NCBI RefSeq assembly: GCF_033097365.1
Contig: NZ_AP028461.1
Location: 11,745,501-11,809,500 of the forward strand
Direction of reading: 5' to 3'
Length of the DNA stretch: 64,000 nucleotides
DNA from: Actinoplanes sichuanensis
GTDB lineage: Bacteria > Actinomycetota > Actinomycetes > Mycobacteriales > Micromonosporaceae
This document shows positions 1 through 10,597 of this stretch, in pieces; position 1 is the first letter of the stretch; every line of letters starts with the position of its first letter. Below the pieces are notes generated by a model. The model did not search any database. It had not been told where the DNA came from and was given only the letters and a program-made list of their open reading frames with translations. The position numbers were made by a program, and so were the translations under genes.

Positions 1-172
1 CCCCACGCCACTGGTGGACCGATCCGAACGATTGGTTCGGAATCACCCTCGCCCAGGCGGGGTAAAGGTTGACGCTTCGTGTTTTCCTAGCGGTGCCGTC
101 TCACCGCCAGGAGCCGTCCCGCGAGTCCGCGCGGGGCGGCAGCACGAGGCGTCGACCAAGGGGGTGTCCCGC
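1..172. other. Upstream stretch without a gene
   Basis: No convincing coding region ends or begins here. The frame of the next gene is open from position 14, but the first 53 codons have no ribosome binding site or conserved look. A purine-rich AAGGGGG near 158-164 serves the ATG at 173. No clear -35/-10 pair was found. Confidence 0.4.
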
Positions 173-1204
173 ATGGAGTCCGACCACGCGGACGCTGTAC
201 CACCGTCCGGCGACCAGCCACCCGCCGAGCCACCGCCGGAGGCGCTCCCGCCCTCCGGCGATCCGCCGTCACCCACCGACTCCCCATCCACCGACTCCCC
301 ACCCACCGACTCCCTACCCATCGATGCCCCGGCCACCGACGTCCCGGCCACCGACGTCTCGCGCGGCGGTTCTCCCGCCGCCGGGTCCGCGGGTGCCGGC
401 TCGTTCGCGGACGCCTCCACAGGTGCTGGGTCTTCGGCCGGCGCAGGTGCTGGTTCTTCGGCCGGCGCCTCCGCGCGTCCTGATCACCCGGCCGCCGAGT
501 CGGCGATCGCCGGCGATGACGGGCCGTCTGGCGATGCTTCCTCGGGCGCCGACGAGCGGTCGCTCCCCGCCGAGCCGCAGCCGGCCGCTGATTCGCGGGT
601 GCCCGATATCCAGTCGGTACTCGCCGGGGATGATCGCTCGCCGCTCGCCGGTGCGCGCCGGGTGCCGAACGGCGACTCGGCGGGTGCTGGTGACCCTGCG
701 GGTGCCGGTGACTCGGCGGGTGCCGGTGATCCGGCGTCCAGCGATGACCCGCCGACCGGCCGCGAGCCGCACATTCTGCTGGTCCACGCCGTGATCAGGG
801 CCTCCCGGGAACACGACGCGTGGTCGACGTCCGGCGGCCCGCGCCCGCAGCTTCCCCGCACCTGGACCGAACTCTGGCGCAACGCCGTCCGCCGCCAGAC
901 CGACCTCGCGGGTGAACCCGAGGAAGAGGCCCGCCGTACCGTGCAGGCGATGCTCGACCAGCTCACCCGCCTGGACCGGGAGGCGGCCTGGTTCCGCGCC
1001 GACGTCGCCCGGCGAGACCGGGCGATCTCCGAGACCCTGCTGTACGGCACCCGCCTCGGCCCCGACGTGCCCAGCCGCCCGGCCCAGCTCGCCTGGGATC
1101 GCCAGCGCGGCCTCCGCCCCGTCGACTACGCCAAGATCACGGCGATCGCCGCCGCCCAGGACGAGTGGCTGGCCGCCTGGAACGAGTGGGCCACCACCAC
1201 CTGA
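173..1204 (+). CDS. Low-complexity hypothetical protein with a conserved-looking C-terminal part
   Basis: A protein of 343 residues that I do not recognise. The first ~200 residues are low complexity, rich in Pro, Ser, Asp, Gly and Ala. They contain tandem Pro-Thr-Asp-Ser units and Gly-Asp-Ser-Ala-Gly-Ala units, visible in DNA as ~15-bp repeats around 669-735. The last ~145 residues have normal composition and look helical, with many Trp, Arg and Glu. The start at 173 is preferred because AAGGGGG lies about 8 nt upstream; GTG 164 would be too close to that site. There is no signal peptide or membrane segment, so it is probably cytoplasmic. A hairpin terminator follows at once. It reads as a single-gene unit in front of the arginine operon. 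Confidence 0.6.
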   Translation: MESDHADAVPPSGDQPPAEPPPEALPPSGDPPSPTDSPSTDSPPTDSLPIDAPATDVPATDVSRGGSPAAGSAGAGSFADASTGAGSSAGAGAGSSAGASARPDHPAAESAIAGDDGPSGDASSGADERSLPAEPQPAADSRVPDIQSVLAGDDRSPLAGARRVPNGDSAGAGDPAGAGDSAGAGDPASSDDPPTGREPHILLVHAVIRASREHDAWSTSGGPRPQLPRTWTELWRNAVRRQTDLAGEPEEEARRTVQAMLDQLTRLDREAAWFRADVARRDRAISETLLYGTRLGPDVPSRPAQLAWDRQRGLRPVDYAKITAIAAAQDEWLAAWNEWATTT

Positions 1205-1222
1205 AACGCGCATCCCCCTGGA

Positions 1223-1245
1223 GCACCCGGTCACCGACCGGGTGC
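1223..1245 (+). terminator. Hairpin terminator candidate after the first gene
   Basis: Perfect 10-bp inverted repeat GCACCCGGTC / GACCGGGTGC with a 3-nt loop, 19 nt past the stop codon. It has no T-run, as is common for actinobacterial hairpin terminators. Confidence 0.6.
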
Positions 1246-1508
1246 CCCTCCGCGTTGAGTCGACCCGAAGACCCCGGCTGGTCCTGGGAGGCGTCCAACG
1301 CGTGTTGCGCAGCCCTGAGCGGCGGCCGGTGACGGGTCGCCTCCGCCCGAAAGGCGCGTTGGCGGCCGGGACGGGCCGCCTGCCTCGCGTCGTAGGCGGG
1401 GACGGGATCGGCTGCGTTTGGGGCGCCGTGGTTCGTACCACCGAAATGTTCGAAATGTGACCGGGACTGGATCGCATCGCTCAGCATGCGGGATGGGTGG
1501 GTTCGTGG
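1246..1508. other. Intergenic DNA before the arginine promoter
   Basis: About 260 bases of GC-rich sequence between the first hairpin and the argC promoter candidate. No ORF with coding character, repeat array or RNA gene was recognised. Confidence 0.4.
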
Positions 1509-1537
1509 TTGCCGGGGCGAGTGGGAGTTGATACGTT
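1509..1537 (+). promoter_or_regulatory. Candidate promoter of the arginine operon
   Basis: TTGCCG (1509-1514) and TACGTT (1532-1537) are 17 bp apart and resemble the main vegetative sigma-factor elements. Transcription would begin near 1544, inside the ARG-box-like sequence, which fits repression by ArgR. This is an inference from sequence only. Confidence 0.4.
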
Positions 1538-1538
1538 C

Positions 1539-1556
1539 TTCTGCATAGTCATACGG
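1539..1556 (+). promoter_or_regulatory. ARG-box-like operator before argC
   Basis: The core GCAT-AGTC-ATAC at 1543-1554 matches the ArgR half-site pattern GCAT-N4-ATGC with one mismatch in the right half. It overlaps the expected transcription start and ends at the GGAGG ribosome binding site (1555-1559). The same core occurs perfectly at 10403-10414, and argR is in this operon, so ArgR autoregulation is likely. Confidence 0.6.
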
Positions 1557-1564
1557 AGGTAGGC

Positions 1565-2566
1565 ATGGGAATCAGGGTCGCGGTAGCGGGAGCCAGTGGC
1601 TACGCGGGCGGTGAGTTGCTGCGCCTGATCGCCGGGCACCCCGAGTTCGACCTCGTCGCGGCGACCGCGCACAGCCAGGCCGGTTCGCCGGTTGCGGCGG
1701 TGCACCCGCAGCTGACCGGGCTCGACCTGACGCTGGGTTCCACCGACGCCGCCACGCTCAGTGGCGCTGACCTGGTCTTCCTCGCCCTGCCGCACGGGCA
1801 GTCGGCGGCCGTCGCCGGCCGGCTCGACGCGGGTGTCAAGGTCGTCGACCTGGGTGCCGACTTCCGGCTGGAGAGCGCCGAGCAGTGGACCCGCTATTAC
1901 GGCGGCGGGCATGCCGGCACCTGGACCTACGGGCTGCCCGAGTTGCCCGGCGCGCGGGCCGCGATCGCCGCGGCCGACCGGGTCGCCAACACGGGGTGCT
2001 ATGCGGCGACGATCACGCTGGCGCTGGCCCCGCTGATCGCCTCCGGTGTGGCCGACCCGGAGGATGTCGTGGTGGTGGCGAGCTCCGGCACCTCCGGCGC
2101 CGGGCGTAACGCCAAGGTGCACCTGCTGGCCAGCGAGATCATGGGTGACCTGTCGCCCTACAAGGTCGGCGCGCACCAGCACGTCGCCGAGATCAAGCAG
2201 GCCACCGGCGCGGCCTCGCTGTCGATGACCCCGATCCTGGCGCCGATGCCGCGCGGCATCCTGGCGACGGTGACGGCCCGCCGGCTCAACGGCGGTGACC
2301 CGCGTGAGGCGCTCGAGGCGGCCTATGCGGACGCGCCGTTCGTGCACGTGCTGCCCGAGGGTTCCTGGCCGCACACGGCGGCCACCGCGGGTTCCAACTC
2401 CTGCCACCTGCAGGCCACGGTCGACATCGACTCGGGCCGCATCATCGTCGTGAGCGCACTGGACAACCTGGGCAAGGGTGCCGCGGGTCAGGCCGTGCAA
2501 AACGCCAACATCATGTTCGGCCTGCCCGAGACCACGGGCTTGAGTGTCTTCGGAGTGGCACCGTGA
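1565..2566 (+). CDS. argC: N-acetyl-gamma-glutamyl-phosphate reductase
   Basis: This NADPH-dependent enzyme makes N-acetylglutamate semialdehyde, the third step of arginine synthesis, in the cytoplasm. The 333 residues have the normal family length. The N-terminal dinucleotide-binding loop GASGYAGGE is at residues ~9-17. The catalytic cysteine is Cys145 in the motif NTGCYA. SSGTSGAGR follows at about residue 176. The ATG has a good GGAGG 5 nt upstream. It is the first gene of a tightly packed operon, and its stop overlaps the GTG of argJ by 4 bp. Confidence 0.97.
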   Translation: MGIRVAVAGASGYAGGELLRLIAGHPEFDLVAATAHSQAGSPVAAVHPQLTGLDLTLGSTDAATLSGADLVFLALPHGQSAAVAGRLDAGVKVVDLGADFRLESAEQWTRYYGGGHAGTWTYGLPELPGARAAIAAADRVANTGCYAATITLALAPLIASGVADPEDVVVVASSGTSGAGRNAKVHLLASEIMGDLSPYKVGAHQHVAEIKQATGAASLSMTPILAPMPRGILATVTARRLNGGDPREALEAAYADAPFVHVLPEGSWPHTAATAGSNSCHLQATVDIDSGRIIVVSALDNLGKGAAGQAVQNANIMFGLPETTGLSVFGVAP

Positions 2567-3735
2567 CCGTCACCCATCCCAAGGGGTTCCGTGCTTCCGG
2601 CGTGGCCGCCGGGCTCAAGGCCAGCGGCAACGCCGACGTCGCCCTGGTCGTCAACGACGGCCCCGACTACACGGCGGCCGGTGTCTTCACCGGTAACCGG
2701 GTGAAGGCGGCGCCGGTCCTGTGGAGTCAGCAGGTGCTCAAGGGCGGCATAGTCCGCGCGGTGATCCTCAACTCGGGCGGCGCCAACGCGTGCACCGGCT
2801 CGCAGGGTTTCCGTGACACGCACGCCACCGCCGAGCACACCGCCTCGGTGCTGCGTGGCGGCGCCAACCGGATGATGATCGGCCCCGGTGACGTGGCGGT
2901 CTGCTCGACCGGCCTGATCGGTGAGCTGCTGCCGATGGACAGGCTGCTCCCGGGCGTGAGCGCGGCGGCCAAGGCGCTGGCCGCCGACGGCGGTGGCCGG
3001 GCCGCCGAGGCGATCATGACGACCGACACGGTGGCGAAGAACGCGGTGGCCCAGCGCGACGGCTGGTCGGTCGGCGGTATCGCGAAGGGTGCCGGCATGC
3101 TGGCCCCGGCGCTCGCCACCATGCTCGTCGTGATCACCACCGACGCGTCGGCCGACAACGAGGTGCTGGACGCCGCGTTGCGTGCCGCGACCCGGGTCAC
3201 CTTCGACCGGATCGACGCCGACGGCTGCATGTCCACCAACGACACCGTGTTGCTGCTGGCCAGCGGCGCGTCGAACCGGCAGCCCACCCTGGAGGAGCTG
3301 ACCGCGGCGGTCACCGAGGTCTGTCACGACCTGGCCCAGCAGCTGATCGCCGACGCCGAGGGCGCGACCAAGCACATCGCGATCGAGGTGCAGGGCGCGG
3401 CCAGCGAGGCGGACGCGGTGCAGGTCGGCCGCACGGTCGCCGGTAACAACCTGGTGAAGACTGCGTTCTTCGGCAACGACCCGAACTGGGGCCGGATCCT
3501 GGCGGCGATCGGCACGACCAGTGCGGCGTTCGAGCCGGACCGGATCGATGTGGCGATCAACGGCGTGTGGATCTGCAAGGGCGGGGCGGCCGCCGAGGAC
3601 CGCAGCAAGGTCGACCTGTCCGGGCGGGATGTGAGCGTGACGATCAACCTGCGCGAGGGGGAGATGAGCGCGACGATCTGGACCACGGATCTCTCCCACG
3701 CGTATGTCCACGAGAACTCGGCGTACTCCTCATGA
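2563..3735 (+). CDS. argJ: Bifunctional ornithine acetyltransferase / N-acetylglutamate synthase
   Basis: ArgJ moves the acetyl group from N-acetylornithine to glutamate, giving the recycling form of arginine synthesis. The bifunctional version also uses acetyl-CoA. The 390-residue precursor contains [14 protein letters not shown]. Family knowledge places self-cleavage just before Thr186 of this motif, producing alpha and beta chains with Thr186 as nucleophile. The usual motif has Ser and Asn-Met where this protein has Ala and Ala-Leu, so it is a slightly variant site. The C-terminal motif with FGNDPNWGR is present. The start is a GTG overlapping argC. With ArgJ present, no separate ArgE deacetylase is required. 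Confidence 0.96.
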   Translation: MTVTHPKGFRASGVAAGLKASGNADVALVVNDGPDYTAAGVFTGNRVKAAPVLWSQQVLKGGIVRAVILNSGGANACTGSQGFRDTHATAEHTASVLRGGANRMMIGPGDVAVCSTGLIGELLPMDRLLPGVSAAAKALAADGGGRAAEAIMTTDTVAKNAVAQRDGWSVGGIAKGAGMLAPALATMLVVITTDASADNEVLDAALRAATRVTFDRIDADGCMSTNDTVLLLASGASNRQPTLEELTAAVTEVCHDLAQQLIADAEGATKHIAIEVQGAASEADAVQVGRTVAGNNLVKTAFFGNDPNWGRILAAIGTTSAAFEPDRIDVAINGVWICKGGAAAEDRSKVDLSGRDVSVTINLREGEMSATIWTTDLSHAYVHENSAYSS

Positions 3736-3748
3736 AGGCGCGGACAAA

Positions 3749-4611
3749 GTGAAGGCCCAGAAGAAGGCCGAGATCCTCATCGAGGCCCTGCCGTGGCTGG
3801 AGCGGTTCCACGGCAGCACGGTCGTGATCAAGTATGGCGGCAACGCCATGATCGACCCGGAGTTGCAGGAGGCGTTCGCCGCCGACATGGTGTTCCTGCG
3901 CCTGGTCGGCATCAAGCCGGTCGTCGTGCACGGCGGCGGCCCGCAGATCAACCGGATGCTGAAGCGGGTCGGGATCGAGTCGGAGTTCCGCGGCGGCCTG
4001 CGGGTCACCACGCCGGAGACGATGGAGATCGTCCGGATGGTGCTGACCGGCCAGGTCGGCCGCGAGCTGGTCGGCCTGATCAACCAGCACGGGCCGTTCG
4101 CGGTGGGCCTGTCCGGTGAGGACGCGCGGTTGTTCACCGCGGTCCGCCGGGGCGCGACGATCAACGGCGAGGAGGTCGACATCGGCCAGGTCGGCGACGT
4201 CGACCAGGTCGACACGTCGGCCGTCGACGACCTGATCGCGGCCGGCCGCATCCCGGTGATCGCGACCGTCGCTCCGGATGTCGAGGGGGTGCTGCACAAC
4301 GTGAACGCCGACACCGCGGCCTCCGCGCTGGCGGTCGCTCTCGGCGCCCGCAAGCTGGTGGTGCTCACCGACGTGCCCGGTCTGTACACGAACTGGCCGG
4401 ACACCTCGTCACTGACCAGCGAGATCGACGCCGACGCGCTGGAGAAACTGCTTCCCGGCCTGGAGTCGGGGATGGTGCCCAAGATGGAGGCCTGCCTGCG
4501 CGCGGTCCGCGGCGGGGTTCCGGCCGCGCATGTGGTCGACGGCCGGGTCGCCCATTCGACTCTGCTCGAAGTCTTCACGGAAGAAGGATTCGGAACAATG
4601 GTGGTCCCCGC

Positions 4612-4615
<4 letters not shown>
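3749..4615 (+). CDS. argB: Acetylglutamate kinase
   Basis: Phosphorylates N-acetylglutamate with ATP, the second and usually feedback-controlled step. The start is set at GTG 3749, giving 288 residues. The open frame reaches back to an ATG at 3704, but that would overlap argJ by 32 nt, and GAAGG (3734-3738) serves the GTG. Lys28 lies in VIKYGGNAM, the glycine-rich phosphate loop VVHGGGPQ follows, and [10 protein letters not shown] marks the C-terminal ATP-binding half. An N-terminal helix with [13 protein letters not shown], present here, is associated with arginine-sensitive hexameric kinases, so arginine inhibition is plausible. The stop overlaps argD by 4 bp. Confidence 0.96.
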
Positions 4616-7191
<2,576 letters not shown>

Positions 7192-7195
<4 letters not shown>

Positions 7196-8085
7196 CGTTC
7201 ACCCCCGCGGTCGAGGCCCGGTTCCCGGACTTCGCCGACCACACCGACAGCCTGGTCGGGCACGGTGTCGAGTTCTTCCTCGCCTCCAACGAGACGTTGC
7301 GGCCGCACCTCAACGAGACGCCGTACGGCCACAAGCTGACCTGGCTCGACTTCACCGACACCGCGGAGAAGGACTGGTCGATCCGGGACTTCCTGAACTT
7401 CTTCAACATCATCAACGGCATCGCCTTCGGTGACCGGGGCATCCCGATGCCGCAGTGGGTGATGGTCGACCTGATCCTGATGCCGGCCGCGGCCCTGATC
7501 GCCGGCCTGCCGCAGGCCGAGTTCGCCGACATGGTCGAGCGGTCCACGTTCCGTTTCGACACCGATGTGAAGCAGCTGCTGCGCAAGGTTCAGCAGGACA
7601 TGCGCGACAGCGGCTACCGGGGTCCGGTCCCGGTCGGCGGTTACTGTGCCGCCCCGTCGGCCGAGCCTGGTCGCTGGGTGGGCTGGTCGCTGTGGTCGCT
7701 GATGCCGGCGGTCGGCCTGGGCAAGGCGGCGAAGGCGCTGGCCCTGTCGGCGTACCGGGCGCAGAAGCTGGACGGCGTCACCCAGTACGACAACAGCGCG
7801 CTCAAGGTGCACACCGAGTTCGGCGCGCTGAAGATCCTGGTCGCGACCGTCCCGTTCCACACGTCGCCGGGTTCGTTCGTCTACCAGAGCGACCTGACGC
7901 TGCCGGCCGGGGTCGAGCTGCCCGAGCCGACCTTCCTGCTCGATCCGTTCGACTACAGCCGCCAGCGGGCGATGCAGAAGGACATCGAAGCGGGCCGCTG
8001 CGAGTTCCACGTCCTGCCGCCGGGTCATGTCCGCCGGGACGGTAAGACTTATGTACCGATTCTTGAGAAGGAACTGTCCCGATGA
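7192..8085 (+). CDS. Unknown protein embedded between argR and argG
   Basis: A 297-residue protein that I do not recognise. The ATG at 7192 has GAGGAGAG just upstream and overlaps the argR stop by 4 bp; the stop overlaps the argG ATG by 4 bp. It is therefore almost certainly co-translated with argG. It has a mixed composition with many aromatic residues ([15 protein letters not shown] near residue 70), no signal peptide, and at most one hydrophobic stretch ([18 protein letters not shown] near residue 95), which looks like a buried helix. The position suggests a role tied to ArgR or to the unusual ArgG next door, such as a partner or regulator, but no enzymatic motif is visible. Confidence 0.85.
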
Positions 8086-9314
8086 CCAAGCGCAAGATCG
8101 TCCTCGCTTTCTCCGGTGGTCTGGACACCTCGTACGCCCTCGTGGACTTCCGCGAGAAGGGCTGGGACGTGGTGACCGCCAACATCGACACCGGTGGCCT
8201 GCACAGCGGTGAGGCCGATGTGGTCCGGGCCCGCGCCGAGGAGTTGGGCGCCGTCGAGCACCACGTCGTGGACGCCCGCGCGGAACTCTACGACCGGGTG
8301 ATCACCTACGCGATCAAGGCGAACTATCTGCGCAACGGCGCCTACCCGTCGTGTGTCGGTGCGGAGCGGCTGATCCAGGCGGAGAAGGTCGTCCAGGTCG
8401 CGCTGGCGGTCGGCGCGGACGCGGTGGCGCACGGCTCGACCGGCGCGGGCGCCGACCACGTGCGTTACGACGCGGTGATCCGGGCGCTGGCCCCGCACCT
8501 GGAGATCGTCACCCCGATCCGGGACGAGCGGCTCACCCGTGAGGGGGAGACCGACTTCCTGCGGTCGCGGGGCTACGAGGTGAGCGAGAAGGTCAAGCTG
8601 TACTCGATCAACGAGGGCCTGATCGGCACGTCGATCGGTGGCGAGGAGACCTACGGCTCCTGGGAGTACCTGCCGGAGTCGGCCTGGACCTACACCAAGT
8701 CGATCGACGAGGCGCCGGAGAAGGGCGTCGAGCTGCTGATCAGCTTCGAGAAGGGTGAGGTCGTCTCGGCGGTGACCGCCGACGGCGAGCCGCTGCCCAG
8801 CGAGAACAGCTACGACATCCTGTCCGCGCTCAACGTCCTGGGCGGCGAGCACGGCGTCGGCCGGGGCATCCACATGGGCTCCACCATGGTCGGCAACCTG
8901 GCCCGGGTCGGGTTCGAGGCGCCGGGCATGCTGATCCTCATCGCCGCGCACCGTGAGCTGGAGAAACTGGTCCTGTCGAACCGGCAGCAGGCCACCAAGG
9001 CGACGCTCGGCAACACCTACGGCGACCTGCTGCACGAGGCCGTCTACTTCGACCCGATCATGGATGACTTCCGGGCCTTCCTGGACTCCAGCCAGACCCG
9101 GGTCACCGGCACCGTGCGGGTCCTGCTGCACAAGGGCAACATCGTGCTCCTCGGCAGCCGGAGCCCGCACAGCCTGCTGGACGCGGCGACCCGGTCGGGT
9201 GTCGTCTACGGCCACGGCTCGTCGCTGTGGACCGGCGAGCAGGCCCGCGCCTTCGCCCACATGTACTCGGTGCCGGGCGCCATCCAGCGGGCCGCGGCCC
9301 ACCCGGCCGAATAG
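8082..9314 (+). CDS. argG: Argininosuccinate synthase, divergent form
   Basis: Joins citrulline and aspartate using ATP. It has 410 residues. The N-type PP-loop AFSGGLDTS at residues 9-17 is intact. In the aspartate-binding loop, family members carry TGKGNDQVRF; here residues 120-129 read TGAGADHVRY. The Asn that contacts aspartate in known structures is Ala124, while the Asp is kept at 125. The region YPSCVGAERLIQA (88-100) and the Gly-Ser-Thr-Gly-Ala-Gly loop resemble, from memory, the divergent ArgG branch of Bacteroidetes more than ordinary actinobacterial ArgG. It is the last gene of the operon and the only argG in the window. Ordinary synthase activity is most likely. Confidence 0.9.
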   Translation: MTKRKIVLAFSGGLDTSYALVDFREKGWDVVTANIDTGGLHSGEADVVRARAEELGAVEHHVVDARAELYDRVITYAIKANYLRNGAYPSCVGAERLIQAEKVVQVALAVGADAVAHGSTGAGADHVRYDAVIRALAPHLEIVTPIRDERLTREGETDFLRSRGYEVSEKVKLYSINEGLIGTSIGGEETYGSWEYLPESAWTYTKSIDEAPEKGVELLISFEKGEVVSAVTADGEPLPSENSYDILSALNVLGGEHGVGRGIHMGSTMVGNLARVGFEAPGMLILIAAHRELEKLVLSNRQQATKATLGNTYGDLLHEAVYFDPIMDDFRAFLDSSQTRVTGTVRVLLHKGNIVLLGSRSPHSLLDAATRSGVVYGHGSSLWTGEQARAFAHMYSVPGAIQRAAAHPAE

Positions 9315-9317
9315 AAG

Positions 9318-10379
9318 CTATGCCTTGAGCCAGGTGGTGAGCACGTGCAGGGCCTGCCGGATCTCCGGCACCAGCACGTGCTCACCGTCGGTGTGTGCCT
9401 GCAGCGGGTCACCCGGGCCGAAATTGACCGCCGGGACGCCCAGCCCGGCGAACCGCGACACGTCGGTCCAGCCCAACTTGGCCTGCGGTGTGCGGCCGAC
9501 GAGCTCGACGAACTCCTTGGCGGCGGGCCGGTCCAGCCCCGGCCGCGAACCCGGCGCCGCGTCGGTCACCTCCAGCTCGAACCCGGCGAACACCGCACGC
9601 AGATGCGCCTCGGCCTCGGCCACGTCACGGTCCGGAGCGAACCGGTGGTTGATGTGGACCGTGCACAGGTCGGGGATCACGTTGCCGGCGATGCCGCCCT
9701 CGATCTTCACGGCGTTGAGCCCCTCGTGATACTGCAGACCGTCGACGATCGGCTGCCGGGGCACGTAGGCGCGCAGCACGTCGAGCACGGCGCCCGCGCT
9801 GTGGATGGCGTTGCTGCCCTTCCACGAGCGCGCCGAATGGGCCGCCACCCCGGGCACGGTGATCTTCACCCGCATGGTGCCCTGACAGCCGCCCTCGACC
9901 GTGCCGTCGGACGGCTCACCGAGGATCGCGAAGTCGCCGACCAGCCAGTCCGGGTGATTACGGACCAGTCGGCCGAGCCCGTTGAGTCGGGCCGCGACCT
10001 CCTCGTGGTCGTAGAACACATAGGTCACGTCATAGCGCGGCTCGGTCAGTGTCGCGGCCAGGTGCAGGGCCATCGCGACACCCGCCTTCATGTCGACGGT
10101 GCCGCGCCCGCGCAGCACGTCGCCGTCGACCACGACGGGCAGATTGTCGGCGATCGGCACGGTGTCGAGATGCCCGGCGATCACCACCCGGGTCGGTCGG
10201 CCCAGGGACGTCCGCGCCACCACCGCGTCACCATCACGCAGCACCTCGAGGTGCGGATAGGCGCGCAGGGCGCTCTCCACGGCGTCGGCCAGGGCCTTCT
10301 CGTCGCCACTTACGGACGGAATATCACAGATGGTCCGAGTGAGATCGACAACATCACCGGTCAGATCGAGGCTGGTCAT
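9318..10379 (-). CDS. dapE: M20 metallopeptidase, succinyl-diaminopimelate desuccinylase-like
   Basis: A 353-residue di-zinc hydrolase of the DapE/ArgE/CPG2 family. The metal and catalytic residues are visible: His70 and Asp72 in GHLDTVP, Asp96 in GRGTVDMKAG, Glu126-Glu127 in YDHEEV, and Glu155 in GEPSDG. The overall pattern fits the actinobacterial DapE of lysine and peptidoglycan-precursor synthesis, which removes succinate from N-succinyl-diaminopimelate. It is convergent with argG, with only 3 bp between the stop codons. An ARG-box core lies just 24 bp upstream of its start, so ArgR control is likely. An acyl-arginine-pathway substrate (ArgE-like) is a real alternative that the motifs cannot exclude. 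Confidence 0.85.
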   Translation of the reverse strand: MTSLDLTGDVVDLTRTICDIPSVSGDEKALADAVESALRAYPHLEVLRDGDAVVARTSLGRPTRVVIAGHLDTVPIADNLPVVVDGDVLRGRGTVDMKAGVAMALHLAATLTEPRYDVTYVFYDHEEVAARLNGLGRLVRNHPDWLVGDFAILGEPSDGTVEGGCQGTMRVKITVPGVAAHSARSWKGSNAIHSAGAVLDVLRAYVPRQPIVDGLQYHEGLNAVKIEGGIAGNVIPDLCTVHINHRFAPDRDVAEAEAHLRAVFAGFELEVTDAAPGSRPGLDRPAAKEFVELVGRTPQAKLGWTDVSRFAGLGVPAVNFGPGDPLQAHTDGEHVLVPEIRQALHVLTTWLKA

Positions 10380-10402
10380 GTTGCAAACTTATCAGATCAA
10401 GA

Positions 10403-10414
10403 GCATTTTTATGC
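10403..10414. promoter_or_regulatory. Perfect ARG-box core between dapE and argH
   Basis: GCAT-TTTT-ATGC is a perfect inverted repeat with an AT spacer, the typical ArgR operator core. It lies 24 bp before dapE and 184 bp before argH in the divergent region. It matches the argC operator core at 11 or fewer positions but keeps both half-sites, and is the better of the two. Confidence 0.65.
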
Positions 10415-10597
10415 GTACGGCTACGTGAGCCGCCTCGTGCGGCCCGCGAGGCCGACGGTCCGTCCCGGGCCCCGGCGCGTCCGCCGGGGCATGAGCGGTC
10501 CGTCACCGTTCCACCGGTCCGTCCCACCCAGCGCGATGGGACCGGGCCGGGCTCCGGGGTCCGGATCGCAGCGATAGGGTCAGGAAGGTAACGAAAC

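Noticed and set aside
14..172. Longer start of the first gene at position 14
   Set aside because: No ribosome site and no conservation-like pattern before the ATG at 173.
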